64,000 bases of DNA from Desulfuromonadales bacterium (lineage in GTDB: Bacteria; Desulfobacterota; Desulfuromonadia; Desulfuromonadales; Geopsychrobacteraceae): contig JAHYIY010000007.1 of the NCBI GenBank assembly GCA_019429255.1, positions 1 through 64,000 of the forward strand, in the 5' to 3' direction. Made by a program: the position numbers and the translations under genes. Positions 43,319-53,564 of the stretch are shown here, piece by piece (within the stretch, counting starts at the first letter, position 1; each line of letters begins with the position of its first letter). The notes below the pieces were generated by a model. The model worked only from the letters and a program-made list of their open reading frames with translations. It searched no databases and was not told the origin of the DNA.

Positions 43319-46300
43319 ATGCCCCACTGGTTAAAAATAACATGGATCACTGTTGCTGTTGTTATCGGTTTACTGCTGCTGTCGATGCTGATTGTCCCCT
43401 GGCAGCTGCAAAAACAGTCGCAGCAGTGGATTGCTACCCACACCGAGCGAACCTTAAGTTATGAACGGGTCTATTTCAACCCTTTCACCCTCAAGCTTGA
43501 GTTGGGTGGAGTTGTCCTGAACGAACCCGACGGGGACGATCCCTTTGTCTCATTTGAGCGGGTTATGGTTTCGGTCAGTCCTTCTTCCCTCTGGCGACGG
43601 GCGCTGATTCTTGGGCGCGTGGAGATCGACAGCCCCTACCTGAATATCGCATTACTGGGCGAACAGCACTATAATTTCTCAGACTTGGTTACCCTGTTTG
43701 CGGCGGATGAGGCGGCGCAACAGGAACCGCTGGCGCAGAAACGTCCTTTTCATTTTTCGTTGAACAATATTGTGGTGACCGGGGGTGCCCTCGATTTTGT
43801 TGATTTCACCTCCGCGACACGTGCCCATCACCGGATCCGCCAGCTGGAGTTGAGAGTTCCTTTTGTCGGCAATATTCCTTTTCTGCTCGACCAATATGTT
43901 CAGCCGAGCTTAAGCCTGCAGCTCAATGATGCGGTCATCTCTGCCCGTGGCCGACTCAAACCCTTCCATGATTCCGTTGAAACCCAGTTGTTTATCAATT
44001 TGCGTGATGTCGATCTGCCCTTTTATGCCTACCACTCCCCCGTGCCTCTGCCGGTTGTGGTCGCAAGTGGCGTCCTTGATGTCGATCTGGACCTGTCTTA
44101 CCGGATTTCCCGCAGCGCAGAGCCGCAGTTGCTGATAGGAGGAATGCTGCTGCTTGATGATCTGCGGGTGCAGGATCGGAACCAGCAGCCGCTATTCGAT
44201 CTGCCGCTGCTGGCGATCGATCTCGATTGGGCCGATCTGTTGCGTCGGGATGTGAACCTGGCCATGGTGGAACTCCATGATCCGCAGTTGTGGATCAGTC
44301 GTAACGCCGCCGGCCACTGGAATTTTGAAGCCCTGATGAGTTCAGCCCCGGCAGCGTCCGATCCGGAAGAAGACCACAATCAGAATGAGGAAGAAACTAC
44401 AGCCTTGTTGTTCAATGTCGAGCGGATAACGATTTTTGACGGAGCGGTTCATTTTTACGACGCTTTTGTTCAGGGACCGGTTGATGAAAGCTTACAGGCG
44501 ATCAATCTCGATATTTGGCAGCTGAGCAATCATCCGCAGCAGCGTACCGCTATCGATCTGACCCTGCAGAGTGCCCGCCAGGTCAACCTTGATGTCAGTG
44601 GGGAAGTGACGCTCCAGCCGTTGTCTGCCGCCTTTACTGTCGGGGTTGACAGCATTCCCTTGCAACCCTACTACCCCTATCTGGAGTCCTGGTTGACCGA
44701 ACCAGTGCTGGGGGTTGTCGACCTTGCTGCACAGATCGATTACAGCCCGCAGACCGATGTGCAGCTGTCCCAGGCCAGTGTGCAGCTGCGGGATCTGTTC
44801 ATTCCTTTCACTGCCGAGGATCATTTCAAGCTGGATGAATTGAATCTGATCGGTGGCGCGGCGGATCTGCGTGAGCAGCGCATTAGTGTTGCCGAAATTC
44901 AGTTAAGCGGTGGCGAGGTTGTTCTCACCCGCCTCGCTGATGGGCGTTTTTCACCGCAATTGCTGCTGCGTGAACAGCAACTGGTCGATGAGGTGGAAGA
45001 GGTTGCTGAAGAGATTGTCGAAACGGTAGCTAAGCAACAGTGGGCACTGAGGCTGGGACGTTTTGCCATTGATAACACCCAGGTCAGCTTTACTGATGCA
45101 ACGATGGCGGCAAAGCCGCGCGTTGAACTGAAAAATATCAATCTGGAGTTGCAGGAGCTGCATTATCCTGTCGCGCAAACCAGTCCCTATCGCTTTGCCG
45201 CCCAGATCGGCGAGCAGGGGCGGATCCAAGCCGCGGGGCAACTGGTCTATGCCCCCTTCGAAGTGGCGGCGCAGGTCAATGTCGGTGCTTTCCCCCTGGC
45301 CGATTTCAACGATTTTCTTCCGCCGGAGTACAATCTTGCACTTAATGACGGCTATCTGCACACGGATATCAAGATAGCCGTCAAACAGCATGGCGAGGGC
45401 GTCAGTGGCAGTTTTGCCGGCGATCTTGACCTCACCCACTTTGCCTTGCGTGATCCTGTCGGCAGCGGCAATATGATCGCCTGGGAAGGCTTTGCCATCA
45501 CAGGAATAGACGGGGATATCGAGCCGTTGCGCCTGCATATCCGTGAGCTGGTACTGAATAATTATCTGGCCGCTATTCAGATCACTGCGGATGGACAGAT
45601 GAATCTCACCGGTTTCGGCCCGCCGGCAGCCGATGAAGCGTCAATGGTTACCGTCGCACCCCTGGAGGTCGAAACCGCTTCCGCCAGCGCCCCGGCGGAT
45701 ATCCGCATCGATACGGTGACCCTGCAAGGGGGGACGGTTTCCTTTGTCGACCGTCACCTGCCGGGGGTGTTTTCCACCACCATGTATGACCTGGGTGGAC
45801 GTATCAGCGGTATGCGCTCAAGCGCCGATATGCTCGCCGATGTCGATCTGCGCGGTCGTTTGGAAAATCATTCCCCCTTGACCATCAGCGGCAAAATCAA
45901 CCCCTTGAGTGAGGATTTGTATCTTGACCTGACCATGAGTTTCAAGGATATCGACCTGACCCCCATGACTCCCTATTCGGGAACCTACCTGGGGTATACG
46001 ATCGATCGTGGCAAGCTCAATCTTGACCTGAATTATCACATAGAGCACCAGCAAATCCGCGCCGCTAACCGGGTGATGTTCGATCAGTTTAATCTCGGGG
46101 AAACGGTACAGAGTGACAAGGCGGTCAACCTGCCGATCCGGCTGGCCATCGCCCTGTTGAAAGACCGTAACGAAGAGATTCATCTCAATATTCCGGTTTC
46201 CGGCGACCTGAACGACCCGAACTTCAGCCTGGCCGGCACCATTTTTACTGTATTGCGAAATTTGCTGGTGCGCGCGGCAACGGCGCCTTTTTCGTTGCTG

Positions 46301-46888
46301 ACCGCCATGCTCGGCAGCGACAAAGACTACAGTGGCATCGAATTTGCCCATGGTATTGCCCGTCTGGATGAAGTGCAACAGCAGAAGCTGACGGAGCTGG
46401 CCGGCGTACTCCAGTCGCGACCGGCATTTAATATAGAAATCAGCGGTTTTGCCGATCGCGACAATGACCCGGAAGCCTATCGTCAGGATCGCCTCGAACA
46501 GATGCTCAAAGAAGCACTGCTGCGTAAGCTGCAACGTCAGGGCCAATCGCTTGTGGCGGGAGAACAACCGATTATTAATGACGAAAATTATTCTGAACTG
46601 CTGCTGCAGGTATATGAGGAGGCGACCTTCCCGCGCCCGCGTAATCTGATCGGTATGCTTACCAAACTGCCTGATGAGGAGATGGAGAAGCTGCTGCTGG
46701 CTCATATTGTTGTTGAGCAAGAGCAATTGGCGGATCTGGCGCGCGATCGCGCGTTGGCAGTGCGCAATGCCCTCGAAGTGATTAATGACGAACTGGGGCC
46801 GCGGCTCTTCCTCAAAAAAACGGACATCTTTGCTGCCCCCAAAGAGGGCCCGGTGAGTCGGGTTGAACTGGGGATTGTCCCGAGGTAG
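43319..46888 (+). CDS. DUF748 (AsmA-like) envelope protein with OmpA-like C-terminal segment
   Basis: A 1189-residue protein anchored by one N-terminal helix (about residues 8-30), with the rest predicted periplasmic. It consists of repeated AsmA/DUF748-type beta-rich units (FNPFTLKLELGGVVL, SFKDIDLTPMTPYSG in parts), a shape linked to lipid-transport bridges such as TamB and YhdP. From about residue 1035 a segment resembles OmpA-type peptidoglycan-binding domains (LTELAGVLQSRPAFNIEISGFAD in parts). ATG 43319 has AGAGGAT 5 nt upstream. It is followed 3 bp later by an M23 peptidase gene, so both are probably one envelope operon. The role in lipid movement is inferred. Confidence 0.85.
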   Translation: MPHWLKITWITVAVVIGLLLLSMLIVPWQLQKQSQQWIATHTERTLSYERVYFNPFTLKLELGGVVLNEPDGDDPFVSFERVMVSVSPSSLWRRALILGRVEIDSPYLNIALLGEQHYNFSDLVTLFAADEAAQQEPLAQKRPFHFSLNNIVVTGGALDFVDFTSATRAHHRIRQLELRVPFVGNIPFLLDQYVQPSLSLQLNDAVISARGRLKPFHDSVETQLFINLRDVDLPFYAYHSPVPLPVVVASGVLDVDLDLSYRISRSAEPQLLIGGMLLLDDLRVQDRNQQPLFDLPLLAIDLDWADLLRRDVNLAMVELHDPQLWISRNAAGHWNFEALMSSAPAASDPEEDHNQNEEETTALLFNVERITIFDGAVHFYDAFVQGPVDESLQAINLDIWQLSNHPQQRTAIDLTLQSARQVNLDVSGEVTLQPLSAAFTVGVDSIPLQPYYPYLESWLTEPVLGVVDLAAQIDYSPQTDVQLSQASVQLRDLFIPFTAEDHFKLDELNLIGGAADLREQRISVAEIQLSGGEVVLTRLADGRFSPQLLLREQQLVDEVEEVAEEIVETVAKQQWALRLGRFAIDNTQVSFTDATMAAKPRVELKNINLELQELHYPVAQTSPYRFAAQIGEQGRIQAAGQLVYAPFEVAAQVNVGAFPLADFNDFLPPEYNLALNDGYLHTDIKIAVKQHGEGVSGSFAGDLDLTHFALRDPVGSGNMIAWEGFAITGIDGDIEPLRLHIRELVLNNYLAAIQITADGQMNLTGFGPPAADEASMVTVAPLEVETASASAPADIRIDTVTLQGGTVSFVDRHLPGVFSTTMYDLGGRISGMRSSADMLADVDLRGRLENHSPLTISGKINPLSEDLYLDLTMSFKDIDLTPMTPYSGTYLGYTIDRGKLNLDLNYHIEHQQIRAANRVMFDQFNLGETVQSDKAVNLPIRLAIALLKDRNEEIHLNIPVSGDLNDPNFSLAGTIFTVLRNLLVRAATAPFSLLTAMLGSDKDYSGIEFAHGIARLDEVQQQKLTELAGVLQSRPAFNIEISGFADRDNDPEAYRQDRLEQMLKEALLRKLQRQGQSLVAGEQPIINDENYSELLLQVYEEATFPRPRNLIGMLTKLPDEEMEKLLLAHIVVEQEQLADLARDRALAVRNALEVINDELGPRLFLKKTDIFAAPKEGPVSRVELGIVPR

Positions 46889-46891
46889 ATA

Positions 46892-47701
46892 GTGAAAAGA
46901 TGGTTATTGTTGTTACTGCTGCTGGTTGCCGTGCCGGTGGGCGCGGTTGAGCTTGACCTGCGTGGCTATTTTACCCCGGGCGGGCTGGTCTATGGTCGCA
47001 CTTGTGCAGATTGTCTGGTGGTATTTCAGGAGCGCCGGGTGGCGGTGACGGCTGAGGGCGACTTCATTATCGGTTTCGGCCGTGATGCTGCCCTCGCAAA
47101 GGAGTTGCTGGTGCAATCTGCGGATGGTCAAGTGCATCACCAGCAGATTCAACTTGAACCGCGGGACTATCGGATCCAGCGGATTGACGGCATCAGTCAG
47201 CGGCTCATGGAACCGTCGCAGGAAGATCTTGAGCGGATTCGCCGTGAGGCCGAGGAGATTGCTGCTGTCCGTCAACAGTTCAACGTAAACCGCAATTTCC
47301 TGGAGTCGTTCATCTGGCCACTGACCGGTCGCATCACCGGAGTCTATGGCAGTCAGCGGATTTTCAACGGCGAGCCCCGGCAACCTCATTTCGGCATCGA
47401 TATCGCCGCATCAACGGGGACCCCGGTCAAGGCGCCGGCCGGTGGAGTCGTGACCTATCTCCATGCGGGGATGTTTTTTGCCGGCACCACCCTGGTGGTT
47501 GATCACGGCCATGGCCTCGCCTCAACCTTTCTGCACCTGCATGAGGTTCTGGTCGAGGTCGGTCAAGAGGTGACACAGGGGCAGATCATTGCTACCGCCG
47601 GCGCTACCGGTCGGGTGACCGGCCCCCATCTCGATTGGCGTCTTAACTGGTTCGATGTGCGCCTTGACCCGGCGCTGGTGGCTGGTGAGATGCCAAACTG
47701 A
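46892..47701 (+). CDS. M23-family peptidase (LytM domain)
   Basis: A 269-residue exported protein. The signal peptide runs to about VPVGA (residue 18). The M23 domain near the C-terminus holds HFGID (zinc His and Asp), VDHGHG and the FLHLHE HxH motif, so the zinc site appears complete. It should cleave peptidoglycan cross-links or act as an amidase activator. The GTG start has GAGG 6 nt upstream. It starts 3 bp after the DUF748 gene and is convergent with yitT at 6 bp. Confidence 0.9.
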   Translation: MKRWLLLLLLLVAVPVGAVELDLRGYFTPGGLVYGRTCADCLVVFQERRVAVTAEGDFIIGFGRDAALAKELLVQSADGQVHHQQIQLEPRDYRIQRIDGISQRLMEPSQEDLERIRREAEEIAAVRQQFNVNRNFLESFIWPLTGRITGVYGSQRIFNGEPRQPHFGIDIAASTGTPVKAPAGGVVTYLHAGMFFAGTTLVVDHGHGLASTFLHLHEVLVEVGQEVTQGQIIATAGATGRVTGPHLDWRLNWFDVRLDPALVAGEMPN

Positions 47702-47707
47702 GCTGTC

Positions 47708-48571
47708 CTAGTAAATCTTCCTTTTTGAAAAGGTCGAACCCAATACACTGAAGGTGTTTTCGACAATAAACAGGGCGTGCTCATCGGCGGTAAAAACAAT
47801 CTCTTCGAGGCGCTTCAGCTGGATATTGTTGATCACCACCATCATCACCGTGCGGCTCTCCTTGCGGTAGGCCCCCATTGCCGGCAGCAGGGTGGTGCCG
47901 ATTTTCAGTGTCGTCATGACCCGGTCGGCAATCGCCTCCGACTTTTCTGAAATAATAAAAGCCAGTTTGCGCTGGTTGAACAGAGCGAGGGTATAGTCAA
48001 GGGTCTGAGAGGTTACAAAGACCGCAATTATCGAGGCAATGACCAGATCATTGTCGAGGCCGGCGAAACTCAGACTGAATAAAAGCAAATTAAAACCGAA
48101 GTAAGTTTTGCCGATGCCGATATTGAATTTCTGGTAAAGGATAATGGCGATCACATCAAGGCCGCCGTTGGAACCCAGAGAGCGCAACACCATGCCGGCG
48201 CCAAAGCCGAGCATGACCCCGAGGGTCAAGGCAGCGTAAAGTTGACTGTCAATGTTTATCTCAAAGGAGATTAGCTGATAAAACAGGGTAATCAGTCCCA
48301 TGGCCAGCGCGCTGTACCAAAGGAAGCGCCGGGAGATAAAAATATAACCGAGAATGAACAGGGGAATGTTGAACAGCAGATACAACAACCCCGGATTGAG
48401 AAAATCGGTTATATAGTAAAATAGTGAGCTGACGCCGAAGATTCCTCCCGGCACAAACTGGTGGGGTGTTGCGATGCTTTTTAGAGCAATCGCCTGAATC
48501 AGGGAGCCGACGGTAATCAGAGCGCAGTTCCAGAATACCGAGTAGACGAATTTGCTTTTTTGCGGGCTCAT
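47708..48571 (-). CDS. YitT-family membrane protein (DUF2179 C-terminus)
   Basis: A 287-residue protein with five to six N-terminal helices (about residues 10-195). A cytoplasmic DUF2179 domain follows (AFIISEKSEAIADRVM and VMMVVINNIQLKRLEE in parts). The ATPHQFVPGGIFGVS and GSNGGLDVIA motifs are typical of YitT. Function is unknown. The gene is convergent with the M23 gene and divergent from uvrB. Confidence 0.88.
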   Translation of the reverse strand: MSPQKSKFVYSVFWNCALITVGSLIQAIALKSIATPHQFVPGGIFGVSSLFYYITDFLNPGLLYLLFNIPLFILGYIFISRRFLWYSALAMGLITLFYQLISFEINIDSQLYAALTLGVMLGFGAGMVLRSLGSNGGLDVIAIILYQKFNIGIGKTYFGFNLLLFSLSFAGLDNDLVIASIIAVFVTSQTLDYTLALFNQRKLAFIISEKSEAIADRVMTTLKIGTTLLPAMGAYRKESRTVMMVVINNIQLKRLEEIVFTADEHALFIVENTFSVLGSTFSKRKIY

Positions 48572-48730
48572 CTCTTATCCTCCAATCCTGTGACCGGTCT
48601 GTAAGCCGACTTGGATTGCAACAAAAAAACCGACACAATACTACGCAAAAATTTAAAAACAATCTTTTTCGACCAACCTGTTCGCGCTGTCGTTGTCGAC
48701 GACGCTTCAGCTATTTAGAAATGATCTTAC

Positions 48731-50725
48731 ATGGCGCAATTTGAACTGATATCCCCCTTCTCCCCCTGTGGTGACCAGCCCCAGGCCATCGAGGAACTGG
48801 TGGCCGGTATTGAACGTGGCGACCGCCATCAGGTGCTGCTTGGCGTTACCGGTTCAGGTAAAACCTTCACTATGGCCAATGTTGTGGCACGTCTCCAACG
48901 ACCGACCCTGGTGCTGGCCCACAATAAAACCCTGGCGGCACAGCTTTACGGTGAGTTCAAGGAACTGTTCCCTCATAACGCGATAGAGTATTTCGTCAGT
49001 TATTACGATTACTACCAGCCGGAAGCCTATGTCCCCTCGACCGATACCTTCATCGAAAAAGACAGTTCCATTAATGAAGAGATCGATAAGTTGCGCCACA
49101 GTGCTACGCGCTCCCTGCTCTCACGCCGCGATGTGCTGATCGTCGCTTCAGTCAGCTGTATCTATGGTCTTGGTTCACCGGAGGCCTATTACGGGATGCT
49201 GGTTGACTTGCGTACCGGGATGGAATTGAAGCGCAATGACTTTCTCCATCGACTGGTGGAGATCCAGTATGAACGCAACGATATCGATTTTCACCGTGGC
49301 ACCTTCCGGGTGCGCGGTGACAGTGTTGAGGTGTTTCCCGCCTACGAGGAAAAACGCGCCCTGCGTATTGAGTTTTTCGGGGACGAAATCGATGCCATCA
49401 GCGAGATCGATCCCTTGCGCGGTCAGGTGATTGATCGCCTTGAGCGCACCGCGATTTTCCCCGCCAGCCACTATGTCGCCACCAAGCCGACCCTTAAACG
49501 TGCCATCGGTGAAATCCAGGATGAATTGCAGCGCCGGATTCAGCATTTTCGTGAGCAGAATATGCTGCTCGAAGCGCAGCGGATTGAACAGCGCACCCTC
49601 TTTGATATCGAACTGATTGAAGAGATGGGATACTGCCAGGGGATCGAGAACTATTCGCGCTTTCTCGATGGTCGTCATCCCGGCGAGCCGCCGGCTACGC
49701 TGTTATCCTACCTGCCCGATGATGCCTTGATGTTCATTGATGAGAGCCATGTCAGTGTCAGCCAGGTCGGGGCCATGTATCGCGGTGATCGCTCACGCAA
49801 GGAAACCCTGGTCAACTACGGTTTTCGCTTGCCGTCGGCGCTGGATAACCGGCCGCTGATGTTCGAGGAATTTCAGCAGTGCCAGCCGCAGACGGTGTAC
49901 GTGTCAGCAACCCCAGCCGATTACGAGCTGGCACAAGCTGAAGGGGTCTTTGTCGAACAGGTCATCCGTCCGACCGGTCTGGTTGATCCTCCCATCGAAG
50001 TGCGCCCGGCCCTCAGCCAGGTCGATGATTTGATCGAGGAAATCAGGGTTACGGTGGAAAAGGGTGCGCGGGTGCTGGTCACCACCCTGACCAAACGCAT
50101 GGCCGAGGATCTTACCGGGTATCTCAAAGAAGCGGGGATCAGGGTGAACTACCTGCATTCCGATATTGACACGGTCGAGCGGGTGCAGATTATCCGCGCT
50201 TTACGAGAGGGAGAGTTTGATGTGCTGGTCGGCATCAACCTGCTGCGCGAAGGGCTCGATATCCCTGAAGTCGCCCTGGTCACAATCCTTGATGCCGACA
50301 AGGAAGGCTTCCTGCGCAGCGAACGTTCCCTGATCCAGACCTGCGGCCGTGCCGCCCGACATCTCGACGGCCGGGTGATTATGTACGCAGATCGCGTGAC
50401 CCGCTCGATGCAGTCCTGTATCGACGAAACCGAGCGGCGGCGGGTCAAGCAGTTGGCTTATAACCAGGAGCACGGCATCACTCCGACCTCGGTGAAGAAA
50501 TCCCTGTTCTCGATAGTCGAAAACTTCATTGGCAGAAAAGAGAAAGATCAGCTTCCTCTGTGTGCTGAAGAAGAAGCTCTCTATGCCAACCCCCAGGCGC
50601 TGAAAGTGAAAATGACCGAAATGAAAGCGCGGATGCTCGAAGCCGCCGCCGGATTGGAATTTGAAAAGGCGGCTGAATTGCGCGATCAGTTGCTGGCGCT
50701 GGAAAAACGCGCGCTATTGCTGTAG
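48731..50725 (+). CDS. uvrB: Excinuclease ABC subunit B
   Basis: A 664-residue helicase-like damage-verification subunit of nucleotide excision repair. The Walker A motif GVTGSGKT is at residues 38-45 and the beta-hairpin region [10 protein letters not shown] follows. Helicase motif II reads FIDESHV and motif [15 protein letters not shown] domain closes the C-terminus ([26 protein letters not shown] in parts). Length is normal. Confidence 0.98.
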   Translation: MAQFELISPFSPCGDQPQAIEELVAGIERGDRHQVLLGVTGSGKTFTMANVVARLQRPTLVLAHNKTLAAQLYGEFKELFPHNAIEYFVSYYDYYQPEAYVPSTDTFIEKDSSINEEIDKLRHSATRSLLSRRDVLIVASVSCIYGLGSPEAYYGMLVDLRTGMELKRNDFLHRLVEIQYERNDIDFHRGTFRVRGDSVEVFPAYEEKRALRIEFFGDEIDAISEIDPLRGQVIDRLERTAIFPASHYVATKPTLKRAIGEIQDELQRRIQHFREQNMLLEAQRIEQRTLFDIELIEEMGYCQGIENYSRFLDGRHPGEPPATLLSYLPDDALMFIDESHVSVSQVGAMYRGDRSRKETLVNYGFRLPSALDNRPLMFEEFQQCQPQTVYVSATPADYELAQAEGVFVEQVIRPTGLVDPPIEVRPALSQVDDLIEEIRVTVEKGARVLVTTLTKRMAEDLTGYLKEAGIRVNYLHSDIDTVERVQIIRALREGEFDVLVGINLLREGLDIPEVALVTILDADKEGFLRSERSLIQTCGRAARHLDGRVIMYADRVTRSMQSCIDETERRRVKQLAYNQEHGITPTSVKKSLFSIVENFIGRKEKDQLPLCAEEEALYANPQALKVKMTEMKARMLEAAAGLEFEKAAELRDQLLALEKRALLL

Positions 50726-50794
50726 CAGGATGTTGCAGGATTGTTATTATGGCGGGCACAATAAGTTGTGCCCCTATCGGTGACTGGCGTATTT

Positions 50795-51421
50795 ATGCTC
50801 TCATTAGAAGTCAGCATCACGTTTTTCTCGGCCGCAGTTCTTTTGGGCCTGGCACCGGGGCCGGATAATATCTTTGTCCTGACCCAGTCCGCCTTGCGTG
50901 GCCGTGGGCCGGGGCTTGTCATAACGCTCGGTTTATGTAGCGGTTTGCTGGTGCATACGGCGGCGGTTGCCTTTGGCGTCGCCATCATTTTCCAGACCTC
51001 CGTTGTTGCTTTCACGGTGCTGAAAGTGATTGGTGCCGGTTATCTGGTTTATCTCGCCTGGCAGGCTTTTCGTGCGGCGCCGGAGACTATCCGGGGTGAA
51101 ACTAACGGGGCCGGCAGCTATTGGAGTGATTATCGCCGCGGCGTTATCATGAATATCACCAACCCCAAGGTGTCGATTTTCTTTCTCGCCTTTCTGCCCC
51201 AGTTTGCCGATCCGGGTCGGGGTGCGGTGGTCTATCAGTTACTACTGCTGGGCGGTCTGTTTATTGTCGCGACCATTCTGGTGTTCGGCAGCATTGCCCT
51301 GCTCGCCGGTACCCTCGGGCAATGGTTGAACCGCTCGCAACGAGTACAGTTGATGCTGAACCGCCTGGCGGGTACAGTGTTCGTTATGCTGGCGATCAAG
51401 CTGGCGACTTCCCAGCGCTGA
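50795..51421 (+). CDS. LysE/RhtB-family amino-acid exporter
   Basis: A 208-residue, six-helix exporter with the family signature LGLAPGPDNIFVL near residue 16 and a GVIMNITNPKVSIFFLAFLPQF segment in parts. The ATG at 50795 gives the standard N-terminus. A GTG at 50768 in the same frame would add nine residues. Neither has a strong ribosome site. Substrate is unknown; relatives export lysine, threonine or homoserine lactone. Confidence 0.85.
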   Translation: MLSLEVSITFFSAAVLLGLAPGPDNIFVLTQSALRGRGPGLVITLGLCSGLLVHTAAVAFGVAIIFQTSVVAFTVLKVIGAGYLVYLAWQAFRAAPETIRGETNGAGSYWSDYRRGVIMNITNPKVSIFFLAFLPQFADPGRGAVVYQLLLLGGLFIVATILVFGSIALLAGTLGQWLNRSQRVQLMLNRLAGTVFVMLAIKLATSQR

Positions 51422-51434
51422 GGGGAAAAGGACG

Positions 51435-52076
51435 TTGATACAGGACATTCTTGCTGAATATCGCCAGTTGTTGGGTGGTATTGACCGCTGGTTCGCCGCT
51501 TGTATTGAACAGTCAGCTGACCAGATTGCCTGCCGTCCAGGATGCTCTGCCTGCTGTCGTGGCCTGTTTGAGATCAGTCTGCTCGATGCGGCTCTGTTGC
51601 AGTCGGATTTTTCTGAGCTGGCCGAACCGGTCAAAAAACAGGTGCTGGTCAAAGCCCGCTTGCGGGTGAGCGCCTTGCAGCAGCGCTGGCCGGAATTTCA
51701 ACCCCCTTACATCCTCAATCGCCTGCCCGATGATGAGTGGCAACAGATGCCTGAGGAGGATCTGACTCCCTGTCCATTGCTTGGTGCGGATGGCAACTGT
51801 CTGGTTTATCAGGCGCGCCCCTTGACCTGCCGGTTGCACGGGTTGCCGAATATCGATTGCTCCGGGGAGTCTTTTTCCGATGACTGCTGTACCTTGAATT
51901 TTGTCGACAGCAATCCGCTGCACCGGACTGAATTGCGCTATCCGTTCCGCGATGCTTTTGCCCGTGAGTTCGATCTGCTCGGGTTGTTCGCCCGGCAGCT
52001 GACCGGGCAGCATCAGTTGGAGCTGGACACCTTTATCCCGAGTGGGTTATTGATCGACTTTTCCGCCGATTTCTGA
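51435..52076 (+). CDS. YkgJ-family cysteine-cluster protein
   Basis: A 213-residue protein with a cysteine cluster: CRPGCSACC near residue 33, then CPLLGADGNCLVYQARPLTCR in parts, and CCTLNF at the end. These fit the YkgJ (UPF0153) family, thought to bind a metal or iron-sulfur cluster. Function is unknown. The start is TTG at 51435 with AAGGAC upstream. It lies 13 bp after the LysE gene and is probably in an operon with it. Confidence 0.85.
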   Translation: MIQDILAEYRQLLGGIDRWFAACIEQSADQIACRPGCSACCRGLFEISLLDAALLQSDFSELAEPVKKQVLVKARLRVSALQQRWPEFQPPYILNRLPDDEWQQMPEEDLTPCPLLGADGNCLVYQARPLTCRLHGLPNIDCSGESFSDDCCTLNFVDSNPLHRTELRYPFRDAFAREFDLLGLFARQLTGQHQLELDTFIPSGLLIDFSADF

Positions 52077-52097
52077 CCCTCTAGGTCCGGCCCGACA

Positions 52098-53489
52098 GTG
52101 AGAATCCGCGTGAGCATAACAACCACAGCAGAACTCAACCCCCCCGGTGGTTTCCGCGAAATGCTCGCTATTTCCGCGCCGATGGTGGTGTCCCACGCCT
52201 GTGAAACCCTGCTGATCTTTATTGATCGGCTGTTTCTCTCGCGCATCGGCCCGGAACCGATGAATGCCGCTATGGCCGGTGGTCTTTCGAGCTTCATGCT
52301 GATGACCTTTTTTGTCGGTCTGATCGGCTACACCACCGCCCTGGTTGCCCAGTATCTGGGTGCCGGGCATAAATCTCAATGTGGCGTGGTAGTTACCCAG
52401 GCGATGTTGCTGGTGATCCCCGCCACCCTGCTGGTTTTTGCTTGTCGGCCGCTGGTTCATCTGCTGTTCGGTCTGATGGATATTCCAGCGGCACAGCGCG
52501 AACAACAGCAGCTCTACTTCAATATTCTCCTCTATGGAACACCGCTGGTGCTGCTGCGCACCAGTTTATCCGGATTTTTTTCCGGTGTTGGCCGTACTCG
52601 TATCGTTATGATTTCCGCCATGGTTGCCCTGATTGTCAATGCCGGTGCCAATTACGTGCTGATCTTCGGTCACCTTGGTTTTCCCGCCCTGGGTCTGCGG
52701 GGCGCCGCTTACGGTACGTTGTTCAGCAGTTTCTGCGCCCTGCTGGTGCTGCTGGCGGCTTATTTGCGGTGCACGAATCGAGATGAGTTTTTCATCGGTG
52801 CCGGCTGGTCATTTCACCGAACGATTATGGCCAAACTGTTGCGCTATGGTTCGCCGGCCGGAGTGGAGATGTTTTTGAATCTGCTGGCCTTTACCCTGAT
52901 TGTGCTGATTTTTCACAGTCACGGTGGGGTAACGGCGACGGCGGTGACCATTGTCTTTAACTGGGATCTGGTGTCCTTTGTGCCGCTGCTCGGCCTGCAG
53001 ATCGGGGTTGTCAGTCTGGTCGGGCGCTACATGGGCGCGGGAAGTCCGGAGGTCGCTGAGCGCGCAGCTTTTTCCGGTTTGAAGATGGGATGGATCTACT
53101 CGTCACTGATACTGCTGCTGTTTGTGACCTTTCCAGCGCAACTGGTGGCACTTTTTGCCCCCCGTGAGCACAACGAACTTTTTATCTCGGCAGCTCCTCT
53201 TGCTGTCGACATGTTGCGTCTGGCCGCTCTTTATGTACTCGCTGATGCGACCATCGTTGTCTTCAGCGGAACCTTGCGCGGCGCCGGTGATACACTGTGG
53301 GCCATGGGGCTATCGGTCGCCATGCACTGGTTGATGGTGCCGATTGTTTTTGTCTTTCTCAAGGTGTTGAATTTCGGTCCGATCACCGTCTGGCTGGCAT
53401 TTATTGCTTTTTTCCTGATCAGTAGCGGCTTGTTTTACCTGCGCTTTCGTCACGGCCACTGGAAAACCCTGGCGCTGGTCAATGATTGA
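52098..53489 (+). CDS. MATE-family multidrug efflux transporter
   Basis: A 463-residue, 12-helix protein with the duplicated MATE architecture. Recognisable regions are MLAISAPMVVSHACETLLIFIDRLFLSRIG in parts and the second repeat's MATE-like loops with GLQIGVVSLVGRYMGAG. The start is GTG at 52098 or GTG 52110; ribosome sites are poor for both. Substrate specificity cannot be told. Confidence 0.88.
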   Translation: MRIRVSITTTAELNPPGGFREMLAISAPMVVSHACETLLIFIDRLFLSRIGPEPMNAAMAGGLSSFMLMTFFVGLIGYTTALVAQYLGAGHKSQCGVVVTQAMLLVIPATLLVFACRPLVHLLFGLMDIPAAQREQQQLYFNILLYGTPLVLLRTSLSGFFSGVGRTRIVMISAMVALIVNAGANYVLIFGHLGFPALGLRGAAYGTLFSSFCALLVLLAAYLRCTNRDEFFIGAGWSFHRTIMAKLLRYGSPAGVEMFLNLLAFTLIVLIFHSHGGVTATAVTIVFNWDLVSFVPLLGLQIGVVSLVGRYMGAGSPEVAERAAFSGLKMGWIYSSLILLLFVTFPAQLVALFAPREHNELFISAAPLAVDMLRLAALYVLADATIVVFSGTLRGAGDTLWAMGLSVAMHWLMVPIVFVFLKVLNFGPITVWLAFIAFFLISSGLFYLRFRHGHWKTLALVND

Positions 53490-53564
53490 CGGGATGCCGT
53501 ACTATGTTGATAGGGTTGCCACTTGTTGATTAATGCTGAACCTTTTAACGGGAAGGAAGGAAGA

